Source: Planctomycetota bacterium
GTDB lineage: Bacteria > Planctomycetota > UBA1135 > GCA-002686595
Assembly: GCA_028823185.1 (NCBI GenBank)
Contig: JAPKBY010000090.1
Coordinates: 1 to 6,937, forward strand
Direction of reading: 5' to 3'
DNA: 6,937 bases
The notes beneath the pieces are model-generated. The model was given only the letters and a program-made list of their open reading frames with translations. It was not told the DNA's origin and made no database searches. The translations under genes were made by a program, and so were the position numbers. Below are positions 1-6,937 of this stretch, piece by piece. Numbering within the stretch: position 1 is the stretch's first letter; every line of letters starts with the position of its first letter.

Positions 1-292
1 CCAGAATCTGTTCTTCTAGCAGTCGCCGCTCTCGTGGGCACCAGATACCAGCGCCATTGAAGACCACCGCAGTTCCCTCCAGGCCGAGCTCAGCGATAGC
101 ACCTTCGGTCGCTGTCGCAGACCGTCCAGTTGTGATCATCACCCTCACACCAGACTCACTGAGCGCATGCACCGCGCGCCGTGTGCTCTCCCTGATCTGA
201 CCCTTCGGATCCACGACTGTCCCGTCTAGGTCTAAGAGCAAGGCGGCATAGCCCCCGCGACCATCAGCCACTTGGGCGTCACCCGGCTTCAT
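1..292 (-). CDS. HAD-superfamily (Cof/IIB-like) hydrolase, N-terminal part
   Basis: Partial gene: 97 N-terminal residues are present and the rest lies beyond the left edge. After a short Gly-rich leader (residues 1-15) comes a hydrophobic strand and HAD motif I, DLDGT, at residues 21-25, with D21 as the expected nucleophile and D23 as the general acid/base. Motif II lies in VMITTGRS (about 51-58, T54/T55), followed by VFNGAGI (77-83), the 'NGA.I' signature typical of the Cof/IIB branch. By family knowledge this would be a cytosolic Mg-dependent phosphatase acting on a sugar phosphate or similar small phosphoester; the cap domain that sets substrate choice is not in the window. The ATG at 292 was chosen; a GTG at 304 in the same frame is an alternative. 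It begins 17 bases after the stop of the upstream minus-strand repeat protein, with no terminator between them, so co-transcription is likely. No strong ribosome-binding site is visible. Confidence 0.85.
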   Translation of the reverse strand, partial: MKPGDAQVADGRGGYAALLLDLDGTVVDPKGQIRESTRRAVHALSESGVRVMITTGRSATATEGAIAELGLEGTAVVFNGAGIWCPRERRLLEEQIL

Positions 293-309
293 CGAGTCGT
301 CCACTATCT

Positions 310-3279
310 TCAAAACTGGAAGAGCGCGTTGACGCTCTCGCCGAGCTTGACCACGACGCGCTTCTGCTGTGATTCCACGTCGGGCCCCTCGTTGCTCATA
401 AGTGAAAACGCAGAGACTTCCACCTCCCACTCGCCAGCGGCGAGCCCTTGAAAAGTCGCGAGCCCCTCTTGGCTAACTCCATGCCGCACCACGCCCAGCG
501 GCTCCCCATCGATCAGGCGCGTCAGCACTACGCTCGCGAATTCAACAGGAGCACCACTTGAATCGACGAGCTCTATCCTCAGGCTCCCACCTCTTTGCAG
601 GACTACCCGCAGGCCATCTCGAAGCTCTCCGATACTGAGAGCACGGAGCTCTTGCATGAAGGGCTGAAATGGTTCCTTGTTCACCTTCAACTGCAGCTTC
701 TCCCCCTCCACGAGCCCCTTCAGCTGAAACTTCCCCTCTGAGTCCGTCTTAGATCCAAGGCTACCACCCGCGAGCTCGAAGACCATCTCATCCGAGGTAA
801 CAGCGAAGGCTGCACGCTTTTCATTGCCCACCGAGTTCTGCTTGATAGCGACGACCTTGGCTCCTTCCACAGGTCGGCCTTCATCATCGAAGACGTATCC
901 CTCGATGCCTGTCATCGACAGGTCTACGTTGAACTCCGACTCACCGGGAGCAAGCGTGACACGGAAGGTCTCTTGCATCGCACGCCCAGCGTGATTGACC
1001 AAGAGCTCATACTCGCCCACTGACTTCTCATTCATCCGATAGCTCCCGTCCCCCTTGCTTCGCTCTTCACCTCCTCCGCCTCCGAAGATCGCCATTTGAT
1101 TAAAGAGAGGGCTCTCAGGACTATTTTCAGACCAGGGCCTCAGGCTGAGGGTCGCTCCTGGAAGGGCCTTACCTCCCTCTGTGACTCGTCCGAAGAGGAC
1201 TCCGCGCGCTGCCTGACGCAAGACAAGCTCCTGCTCTGCGCCTTCCACAACTTCAACGAGCGTCCAGTCTTCATCAGAGACGAATGTGGAGTCAGGGCTC
1301 ATGACGACGATGTTAAAAGGGCTTGAGTCTGGCTCCAACAGCCTGAATGCATGAGTCCCTGAGCTGAGGTGGTCAAAGACTGCGACCCCGAGCGAGCCTG
1401 TCTCCTGAGAGCTCTCCCCCCATGGAGTGTCCTCACCTCGGATCGCAACGCTCGCCCCTTGCGCAGGTTCACCATCAGCCCGCTCAACGACGACGCGCAC
1501 GCGACCGCCCTTCATAAGGCGCAGCTCAAGCTCTCCACTTTGATAGATCGCTGGAGCTAGGAGCAGGTCCGCGAAGCCATGTGAGGCGACCGCCAAGGAA
1601 CAACGTAGCCCTGGCTCCACTGTCAGCTCGACCCAGCCCTCCGCATCTGTCCGCTCACTCCGGTCAAGGTCAAAACCCCTGAGCACTTCATCGGCCCCAT
1701 TCACCGAGACCCCTGTCGAGCCGAACTCTACCCCCATTGCTCCTGACGGAAAGGCTTGCCGTGAAGCGACCCTTGAGAGTGAGACGCGCGCGTTCGAGAC
1801 CGGCGCTCCTGACTCCCCTGAGGTTATGTGCACTCTAAGCACCGACGCGGGCTTGAGTCGCAGCTCTCCTAGCTCAAGCACCTGCCCTTGAATGAGCTCT
1901 AGCCCGTCCAGCGTAAAAGTCTCGAAGCCCTGAGCTACGACCACAAGCTTCGACCCACCGCCATCTGTGTATTGCCAGGTCAGATCCATATGCGCGCGCC
2001 CATCTGGGTGCTTCATGAGGACCTTGCCCCGCTCATCTCTCAGCGCCTCGAGATCCCAAGAGCCCGCCTCAGCACGGAAGTTCTCTACAGGCTCTCCTGT
2101 CTCAGCGCTTATGACGCGAAATTGAATTCCGGCAGGAGCGAGCATCTTAAGCACGACACCAGCCTGCCCAGTACGAGCCTTGACTCGATCTGACACGGGC
2201 TCGTTGAACCCGAACGGCAGCTTATCAGCAGCCTTCGTTGCGAAGAGATCATAGTCCTCATCTAACAACAAACCCTGCAACATGAAGCGCCCGCCTTCTT
2301 CGACCTCAGCTGTCCGGTTGAAGTCCAGCCCTGCCCAATCGTTCGAGCTCTTCCTCGCGACGACCTCATACTCGGTCTCAGGCTCCGTACCTTCTACGAC
2401 ACCGGTGATCATGCCCCCCTCAGGCAGTTGAATCTGCAGATTTACGGGGTGCAAACCTACCCGGTCGCTGTCGCCCGTGATTTTTGCAGAAGGATGATCC
2501 GTATGGCTGGCCGTCACGGCCCAAGGTCCCAAGCCGACGCTCTCCAAGGAGAAGCTTCCATCCTGCGCAGTCACAGCGTCAGGCTCTTCTTGAGCCAAGC
2601 TCTCTAGAAAGACGACTCCTCCTCTCTGCTCTGATTGTTCTAAATGCAAGGCGGCCTCAAAGACAGGTGCCCCGAAGGCATCGATCACGACCCCACGCAT
2701 GGTCACTCCGGGCTCCAGAGTGAAGACTCCGAGATCTCCTCGAGACGTCGGGACATTGCCGGGACCGACCTGCTGTCGTTCGAGCTTCTCGCTGAAGGGC
2801 GCGAAGCCGCTCGCCTTTATCTCGACCCTCAAGGCACTGCGGGGTAGCTCCCTCACCAAGAAGACGCCGCTTGAATCAGTGAGGATGGGCTCTGAAGACG
2901 ACCCCGCCCAGGTGGGTCTGAAGCTATTTGGCCCGAAGTCCCTCTTCACTTGGACCTCTGCCCCAGCGATGGCCTCGCCTCTAGGGCCGACCACTTTTCC
3001 TGTGAACGGAGTCGACGCCACGTCGATCGCCTGACCCATTTCAGCGATGTCTACGCTTTGCACTCCTCGTGGGGGAAGAAGTGATGCGACCCCCCGAGAC
3101 TCTCCGAAGGATTCAAAGGCCTCTAATTCGCCGGCCTGTTCAACTTCGACATCGCTGACCTCCACATGCTGGCCAACCGCTGCCGCTGCCCGATCGTCCT
3201 TTGAGACCGACAATAGAGCCCCTAAACCTCCTATGAGGAAGAGCGCAAGAATGGAGAGAGTCGCTGTCTTAGTGTTCAT
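310..3279 (-). CDS. Exported/anchored multi-repeat carboxypeptidase-regulatory-like protein
   Basis: A 989-residue protein. Residues 1-6 are polar with one Lys and residues 7-25 form a hydrophobic segment, then KDDR and a variable acidic linker (about 40-90). This reads as a signal peptide or N-terminal anchor; there is no lipobox Cys. The rest is about nine degenerate Ig-like beta modules of the carboxypeptidase-regulatory-like type, each starting with a G-x-V strand and 'G.PV.GA.V', then 'T(D)..G.F.L..L' and a closing strand. Rough positions are 92-165, 194-260, 290-350, 385-455, 480-570, 593-650, 694-762, 792-868 and 898-956. Clear examples are GYVFDDEGRPVEGAKV and TDSEGKFQLKGL. A Gly-rich acidic loop, GGGGGEERSKGDG, sits near 733-745. 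Only one Cys (C560) was seen, and no catalytic motif. The likely role is structural or adhesive at the cell surface or in the periplasm, but the function is unknown. The start is firm: an in-frame TGA lies at 3325-3327 and no other start codon falls between. No Shine-Dalgarno site is seen. Confidence 0.85.
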   Translation of the reverse strand: MNTKTATLSILALFLIGGLGALLSVSKDDRAAAAVGQHVEVSDVEVEQAGELEAFESFGESRGVASLLPPRGVQSVDIAEMGQAIDVASTPFTGKVVGPRGEAIAGAEVQVKRDFGPNSFRPTWAGSSSEPILTDSSGVFLVRELPRSALRVEIKASGFAPFSEKLERQQVGPGNVPTSRGDLGVFTLEPGVTMRGVVIDAFGAPVFEAALHLEQSEQRGGVVFLESLAQEEPDAVTAQDGSFSLESVGLGPWAVTASHTDHPSAKITGDSDRVGLHPVNLQIQLPEGGMITGVVEGTEPETEYEVVARKSSNDWAGLDFNRTAEVEEGGRFMLQGLLLDEDYDLFATKAADKLPFGFNEPVSDRVKARTGQAGVVLKMLAPAGIQFRVISAETGEPVENFRAEAGSWDLEALRDERGKVLMKHPDGRAHMDLTWQYTDGGGSKLVVVAQGFETFTLDGLELIQGQVLELGELRLKPASVLRVHITSGESGAPVSNARVSLSRVASRQAFPSGAMGVEFGSTGVSVNGADEVLRGFDLDRSERTDAEGWVELTVEPGLRCSLAVASHGFADLLLAPAIYQSGELELRLMKGGRVRVVVERADGEPAQGASVAIRGEDTPWGESSQETGSLGVAVFDHLSSGTHAFRLLEPDSSPFNIVVMSPDSTFVSDEDWTLVEVVEGAEQELVLRQAARGVLFGRVTEGGKALPGATLSLRPWSENSPESPLFNQMAIFGGGGGEERSKGDGSYRMNEKSVGEYELLVNHAGRAMQETFRVTLAPGESEFNVDLSMTGIEGYVFDDEGRPVEGAKVVAIKQNSVGNEKRAAFAVTSDEMVFELAGGSLGSKTDSEGKFQLKGLVEGEKLQLKVNKEPFQPFMQELRALSIGELRDGLRVVLQRGGSLRIELVDSSGAPVEFASVVLTRLIDGEPLGVVRHGVSQEGLATFQGLAAGEWEVEVSAFSLMSNEGPDVESQQKRVVVKLGESVNALFQF

Positions 3280-3346
3280 TGAGAGTAAGTCTGCGAGGCT
3301 TGAGTATGAGCGGCAAGAACTCCCTCAAATGCATCGACAACACAAC

Positions 3347-3370
3347 GGGGGGGCCTCTGGAAAGACCCCC
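3347..3370. repeat. G-run/C-run inverted repeat
   Basis: Seven G (3347-3353) are followed by CCTCTGGAAAGA and five C (3366-3370). Read on the minus strand, GGGGGTCT can pair with AGA plus CCCCC around a TTCC loop, with a GG bulge. There is no T-tract on either side, so it is not a standard terminator. It would lie in the 5' leader of the minus-strand repeat protein, about 70-90 bases before its start, if transcription begins upstream of it. It may be fortuitous. Confidence 0.25.
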
Positions 3371-3530
3371 AAGAGTAACACTGAAAAGAGAGATGCAAAA
3401 AGGTGCTATTGTGCTGGAACAGTCTGCGTAGATGCCCATCGGGCCCTTTAACTCGGTTCATCAAAGAGGTGATCCTTGATGGCCCGCTTCAGCACCCATA
3501 CCATCGCCATATGCTAAGCGCGACAGAACA

Positions 3531-3567
3531 TTGAGTTAGAGGGGCAGCACGCGCTGCGACCACTCAA
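3531..3567. repeat. Nested inverted repeat upstream of the protease pair
   Basis: The outer arms TTGAGT (3531-3536) and ACTCAA (3562-3567) are perfect reverse complements. Inside them, GCAGC (3544-3548) and GCTGC (3553-3557) are a second perfect pair around the 4-base loop ACGC. The two centres nearly coincide (3549 and 3550.5). No T-tract follows. It ends 68 bases before the ATG of the first protease, so it could be an operator or a structured leader. The arms are short and chance is possible. Confidence 0.35.
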
Positions 3568-3635
3568 CACTCCATGCCTCACCTTCTGCCGAGCCTCAAA
3601 GATCTAAGTCGCAAACGCACCGCAGGTCACCGCTC

Positions 3636-5312
3636 ATGATCCACTCCTCACTTCTCAGCCGCGCACTCTTATTCCCCGTGCTCGCCACAGCTGCGCTGCT
3701 TGTAAACGCGCCGACCGCTTTCGCTCAAACTCCGAAGGCTGGCAAATATGAATTCCAGGACGACGTCGACCTAGGCTTCAAGATCAAGTCGCCCAAGGAC
3801 TGGGACTACATCCCTCCTCAGCCGGACGAGAATCAACTGGTCGGTAAGTTCACCCCTAGGCTCAACAAGCACTACACCCTCTCGGGCGGCGACTATCTCT
3901 TCCTAGACGCATTCCTCGTCAAGTTTGACCGTCGTGAGTCAGACAGCAAGCGCGCCTATGACTACGACGAGGCGCTGGATAAATATGCAGACCGCTGCTT
4001 CAACGGCGTCTCTAGCATTAGGCGCTCTGAGACCAAAGACCTAAAGGTCGACAAGGTCCCGAGCAAAGAGGTCCTCTACACAGCACGCACCCGCGGCGGC
4101 TCCGACGTCCATGTCTACGCGATGCAATACTTCCTGTCTGAGGACCTCGTCGTCGCCTACCTCTTTGTCGGACCTGCCGACAAGAAGAAGTGGCGCAAGT
4201 GGGAGTCTGTCTACAAGACGCTCGGAAAGAGCATGCGTCGCCTCGAGATAAAAGAGATCGACATGGGCGAGACAAAGGAAGGAGACAGCGCCTACCGCTC
4301 CTCAAAGAGAGCTGCCCTGATAAAAGACATGCGCTCCAAGCCAGGCTGGCAGTTCGTCGAGACAGAGAACTACTTCATCGTCACATCGAGTGATGACCGA
4401 GGTTTCCTGCGCGAGCTTGAGATGAGACTGGAGGCGATCAGGAAGGTATACGGAGAGACCTACCCGGTCGCTGACGCCCAACGCTTCCGCGCCAGAGCCG
4501 CAAAGCGGCTCGCAGAGGCCGCCAAGGCCCGCGCAGAAGAGGAAGGAGACGCGAGCGATGCCGAAGTCGGTCGCTCTAAAACCTCGGGCCCCTCCCCGAT
4601 GGAGCTCTCAAGGTGCAGCGTCGTCAGGGTCTGCTCAAGTCGAGGTGAGTACAGCGAATACGGAGGACCTCCGGGCTCTGCTGGCTATTGGAACTTCCGT
4701 GACGAAGAGCTCGTGCTCTATGACGACCAAGGCGGCGGCGGCAGGAGAAACACATGGGCCGTGCTAAATCACGAGGCCTTCCACCAGTACATCTTCTACT
4801 TCTACGGGAACCTCTCCCCACACAGCTGGTACAACGAAGGCACCGGAGACGTCTTCAGCGGCTACCAGCTAAAAGGCGGACGCTTCACATTGAAGCCCTT
4901 TGATTGGCGTGTACAAACCATCAGAGAGGCCATCAAGTTAGAGAAGTATGTGCCATTGAAAGACCTCGTCAACTTCACACAAGGCGAGTACTACGGACAA
5001 AACGACTACGACGTCGGTGGCGGACAGAACTATGCACAGGGCTGGTCTCTCGTCTACTTCCTGCGCACGGGCAAGAAGAAAGCGCAAGGCTGGAACGATG
5101 ACTGGGACTCCATCCTTGATGACTACCTCATCGCCTTGAATGAAGAGTGGCTAGAGATCCGCATCGAGGAAGGGATCGCTGAAGACGCCCCCTTCTGGGA
5201 AGTGCAAGAGGCCCAAGGGGCCGCACGCGAGAAGGCCGTAGAGCGCGCCTTCGCAGGCGTCAACTGGGAAGAGATGACCGCCTCCTGGGAGCGGTACACG
5301 CTCAAATCATAA
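3636..5312 (+). CDS. Secreted DUF1570-like gluzincin metallopeptidase with PsbP/Mog1-like N-terminal domain
   Basis: A 558-residue exported zinc-peptidase-like protein. Residues 1-30 are a signal peptide (Arg at 9, hydrophobic 10-23, likely cleavage after AFA before QT). Residues 36-205 contain GFKIKSPKDWDYIPP and alternating strands, resembling the PsbP/Mog1 fold of lipid- or protein-binding exported modules (inferred). The catalytic part begins near W239 with VETENYFIVTS and a helix, then carries an Ala/Arg/Glu-rich charged insert (about 281-315). It resumes at VVRVCSSRGEYSEYGG and has HEAFHQ at 379-384 (H379, E380, H383), then WYNEGTGD with E401 as the likely third zinc ligand. NYAQGWSLVYFL (465-476) is a conserved helix of this type of protein. 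All expected metal and catalytic residues are present; the substrate is unknown. The ATG at 3636 is the first start after an in-frame TAG (3537-3539); a weak AGG at 3624-3626 is the only Shine-Dalgarno candidate. The next gene starts 2 bases after its stop. Confidence 0.85.
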   Translation: MIHSSLLSRALLFPVLATAALLVNAPTAFAQTPKAGKYEFQDDVDLGFKIKSPKDWDYIPPQPDENQLVGKFTPRLNKHYTLSGGDYLFLDAFLVKFDRRESDSKRAYDYDEALDKYADRCFNGVSSIRRSETKDLKVDKVPSKEVLYTARTRGGSDVHVYAMQYFLSEDLVVAYLFVGPADKKKWRKWESVYKTLGKSMRRLEIKEIDMGETKEGDSAYRSSKRAALIKDMRSKPGWQFVETENYFIVTSSDDRGFLRELEMRLEAIRKVYGETYPVADAQRFRARAAKRLAEAAKARAEEEGDASDAEVGRSKTSGPSPMELSRCSVVRVCSSRGEYSEYGGPPGSAGYWNFRDEELVLYDDQGGGGRRNTWAVLNHEAFHQYIFYFYGNLSPHSWYNEGTGDVFSGYQLKGGRFTLKPFDWRVQTIREAIKLEKYVPLKDLVNFTQGEYYGQNDYDVGGGQNYAQGWSLVYFLRTGKKKAQGWNDDWDSILDDYLIALNEEWLEIRIEEGIAEDAPFWEVQEAQGAAREKAVERAFAGVNWEEMTASWERYTLKS

Positions 5313-5314
5313 AC

Positions 5315-6937
5315 ATGAAAAACTCCGTTCAACTCACGCTCGCAGCAGCGCTCGTCTTCACGCTCTCCCCCGCCTTCGCCGACCGCGTGATCACCGATGA
5401 CGGCAGGATCATCTCCCCGAAGAAGGTCCGCGAAGAAGGCGAAGGCTATCGCCTCACCTTCGAGGCCGGGGAGATCCTCCTCCTCTCGAAGGAGGGCATC
5501 AAAGCCGTCGAGGTGGAAGGAGACATGTCCGATTATGTCCCCAAGGACGAGAACGAGCGCAAGAAGCTCGCAGATGGCTACGTCCGCTATCGGGGCAAGT
5601 GGTACTCAAAGTCCGGCTATGAGACCCGGCTCAAGAAGGAGCATGCGGCCTCCAAGAAGAAGACGGACGAGATGGCGCTGCACTCTGACTGGCGGAACGC
5701 ATGGGTCAAAGAGACAAAGCACTTCGTCTTCAAGACCAACACCAGCGAGGAGTGGCTCGAGTATTACTCCGATCTCTTAGAGGCCTACTACTCGCTCATG
5801 GACAAGAAGATCGGGATCAAGCCGACGCTCTCCTACAAGCGCAAGAAGATGAAGGTCAACATCTACAAGAGCCACAAGGAGTTCATCAAGGTGTCGAACG
5901 ACGTCGGCGCACAAGTCGGCCGCAGCACGCTCGGCTACTTCTGGGCCCATGACGACACCCTCAACTTCTTCCACAACTATGGCGAGCCAGAGCAAGCGAC
6001 CTGGGTCGGGCTGCATGAGTGCACCCACCTCCTGACCTTCCTCATCGATCAACAGTACGAGCCGCAGATCTGGCTGAACGAGGCTGTGGCGGACTACTTC
6101 GGCTCCGCCGAGGTGACGGTCGCCAAGAATGGAAAGATCAAGATCGTCCCTGGCATGCTCCAAACAGACAGGGTGCTCACCGTCCAAAAGGCGATCGAGG
6201 ACGGCAAAGACACCAAGCTAGAAGACCTCTTCAACATCACACGAGAGAAGTTCGACGGCTTCCAGTACGCGCACGCGTGGTCCTTCGTCTACTTCCTCAA
6301 CAATCACAACAACGGCAAGAGCGCTAAGAACTTCGCGCGCTTCTTCCGCGAGCTCTACACAGGCTTTAAAGGGATCGACTACGATCAAGTCCCAGCAGCG
6401 AACACCACGGGAGTAGGCTTCAAAGCGAGCCCCGCCGAGATCCGACGCCACCTCTTGGACCGCCTCGGAATCAAAGACACAGAGAAGCTCGAGACCGACT
6501 GGAAGACCTTCATAAAAGAGGTGCCTATTGACGGGCCGCAGGCGCTCTTAAAGCGCGGCCTCCGCTCTGTCCGAATGTTCGATTTCGCCAAGGCGCTCCC
6601 GGACCTTGACGCCGCCATCGAGGGAGGCATCACAGATGCCCGCGCCTATGCGGCGCGAGGTACGGCCAGAGCCTTTGGAGGCAGCACCGCTGGCGGCAAA
6701 GAAGACCTGCTCAAAGCTGTCGATCTAGACCCTTTAAACGCCGGCTACCGCTACCAGCTCTCGCAGCTCCTCTCCGGTCGCATCATGAGCGGAATGGCTT
6801 CCGCAGGCTTCCAGGTTGAGAGCAGCGGGGACGAAAGGCGATCAGCAACCCCGAGGCCAAGACTCAAGCAGGGCTCGCGCGAGAGTTGGATCCAGAAAAT
6901 GAGCTATACCGCCGATGGTATCAGCGGTTCGAATGAG
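5315..6937 (+). CDS. Secreted DUF1570-like gluzincin metallopeptidase with TPR-like C-terminus; frameshifted 3' end
   Basis: Open from ATG 5315 to the window edge (541 codons). Residues 1-22 are a signal peptide (likely cleavage after AFA before DRV). Residues 23-110 form a small beta module (DDGRIISPKKV) with GYVRYRGKWYS at 88-98, of a kind I recall from planctomycete exported proteins. The peptidase part starts near W126 (KHFVFKTN). It has HECTH at 234-238 (H234, E235, H238), WLNEAVADYF with E256 as the likely third ligand and D260, then FQYAHAWSFVYFL (317-329). Spacing of the ligands equals that of the preceding gene's product, so the two are paralogues. Residues about 408-507 look like TPR helices (KAVDLDPLNAGYRYQL). 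The role is presumably extracytoplasmic proteolysis or binding; the substrate is unknown. The 2-base gap after the upstream stop suggests translational coupling, and there is no Shine-Dalgarno site. After residue 507 the frame becomes rich in AGG, AGA and CGA. The -1 frame instead gives a sensible ending, with TGA at 6934-6936 and a 540-residue product. Confidence 0.85.
   Translation, partial: MKNSVQLTLAAALVFTLSPAFADRVITDDGRIISPKKVREEGEGYRLTFEAGEILLLSKEGIKAVEVEGDMSDYVPKDENERKKLADGYVRYRGKWYSKSGYETRLKKEHAASKKKTDEMALHSDWRNAWVKETKHFVFKTNTSEEWLEYYSDLLEAYYSLMDKKIGIKPTLSYKRKKMKVNIYKSHKEFIKVSNDVGAQVGRSTLGYFWAHDDTLNFFHNYGEPEQATWVGLHECTHLLTFLIDQQYEPQIWLNEAVADYFGSAEVTVAKNGKIKIVPGMLQTDRVLTVQKAIEDGKDTKLEDLFNITREKFDGFQYAHAWSFVYFLNNHNNGKSAKNFARFFRELYTGFKGIDYDQVPAANTTGVGFKASPAEIRRHLLDRLGIKDTEKLETDWKTFIKEVPIDGPQALLKRGLRSVRMFDFAKALPDLDAAIEGGITDARAYAARGTARAFGGSTAGGKEDLLKAVDLDPLNAGYRYQLSQLLSGRIMSGMASAGFQVESSGDERRSATPRPRLKQGSRESWIQKMSYTADGISGSNE
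6820..6838 (+). other. Probable frameshift site (missing base) in second protease gene
   Basis: Before this point the frame starting at 5315 codes sensibly, ending in QVESSGDE. After it the -1 frame does: KAISNPEAK, then GLARELDPENELYRRW and TGA at 6934-6936. The -1 frame has a TGA at 6817-6819, so the switch must fall after that, most simply at the A-run 6834-6836 (GAC GAA AGG becoming GAC GAA AAG GCG with one added A). The motif is not a classic slippery heptamer, so an indel in the genome or a sequencing error is more likely than programmed frameshifting. Confidence 0.65.

Larger units (their letters stand above)
3280..3635. other. Divergent intergenic region, 356 bases
   Basis: This gap separates the start of the minus-strand repeat protein from the start of the plus-strand protease pair, so promoters for both directions should lie here. 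I found no convincing -35/-10 pair. The best plus-strand candidate is TTCAGC (3488-3493), 16 bases, then TATGCT (3510-3515), which matches consensus poorly. The region holds a nested inverted repeat (3531-3567) and a G-run/C-run pair (3347-3370). No tRNA-like fold and no believable small gene was seen. A 62-codon minus-strand frame (3276-3464) touches the repeat-protein start but its product looks random. Confidence 0.6.

Noticed and set aside
3201..3279. Lipoprotein signal for the repeat protein
   Set aside because: The hydrophobic N-terminal segment is not followed by a Cys, so there is no lipobox.
3047..3451. 134-codon plus-strand frame
   Set aside because: Mostly antisense to the N-terminal coding part of the repeat protein, with a Ser/Arg/Pro-rich low-complexity product typical of a shadow frame.
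3276..3464. 62-codon minus-strand frame whose stop overlaps the start of the repeat protein (ATGA)
   Set aside because: Composition looks random (His/Phe/Arg/Ser mixture), there is no ribosome-binding site and no recognisable motif; the ATGA overlap is probably chance.
3488..3515. Sigma-70 promoter TTCAGC-16-TATGCT for the protease pair
   Set aside because: Only about 3/6 and 4/6 consensus matches; not distinguishable from background.
5397..5780. 127-codon plus-strand frame inside the second protease gene
   Set aside because: Arg/Ser/Pro-rich product in an alternative frame of a clear signal-peptide protease gene; the 5315 frame explains the bases.
5777..6187. 136-codon minus-strand frame antisense to the HECTH region
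   Set aside because: Leu/Val/Asp/Glu-rich translation is the usual complement of GC-rich coding sequence; no start context and no domain.
6829..6839. Programmed -1 ribosomal frameshift at the A-run
   Set aside because: The bases do not form an X XXY YYZ slippery heptamer and no downstream pseudoknot is evident; an indel is simpler.

Overview
The window is moderately GC-rich bacterial DNA with four protein genes in two divergent pairs. The best fit by gene content is Planctomycetota or a similar large-genome lineage. The evidence is a large secreted protein built from carboxypeptidase-regulatory-like beta repeats, and a pair of exported HExxH metalloproteins of the DUF1570-like gluzincin type. 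The starts also lack strong Shine-Dalgarno sites. This assignment is inferred from family content; no rRNA or other marker gene is present.

Left half, minus strand (reading from 3279 leftwards): a 989-residue exported or membrane-anchored protein made of about nine Ig-like/carboxypeptidase-regulatory-like repeats with no visible catalytic domain. After a 17-base gap comes the N-terminal 97 residues of a cytosolic HAD-superfamily (Cof/IIB-like) phosphatase that runs off the left edge. The spacing suggests one transcript.

Middle (3280-3635): a 356-base divergent intergenic region that must hold the promoters for both directions. No convincing sigma-70 boxes were found. It contains a nested inverted repeat at 3531-3567 and a G-run/C-run pair at 3347-3370.

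Right half, plus strand: two adjacent genes separated by 2 bases. Both encode signal-peptide-bearing zinc-metallopeptidase-like proteins with the same active-site geometry: HExxH, then a Glu 18 residues after the second His, then an Asp 4 residues later. The first (558 aa) adds an N-terminal PsbP/Mog1-like domain. The second adds a short N-terminal module with a GYVRYRGKW motif and a C-terminal TPR-like region. They look like anciently duplicated, co-translated paralogues acting outside the cytoplasm.

The last ~100 bases of the second protease appear frameshifted. Its reading frame is open to the window edge with atypical codons, while the -1 frame carries a natural TPR-like ending and a TGA at 6934-6936. 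One missing base in the A-run near 6834-6836 would explain this. No RNA genes, mobile elements, CRISPR arrays or clear terminators were seen. I did not find a clear novel system; the points most worth checking are the frameshift, the tandem protease pair, and the repeat protein divergently arranged from them.
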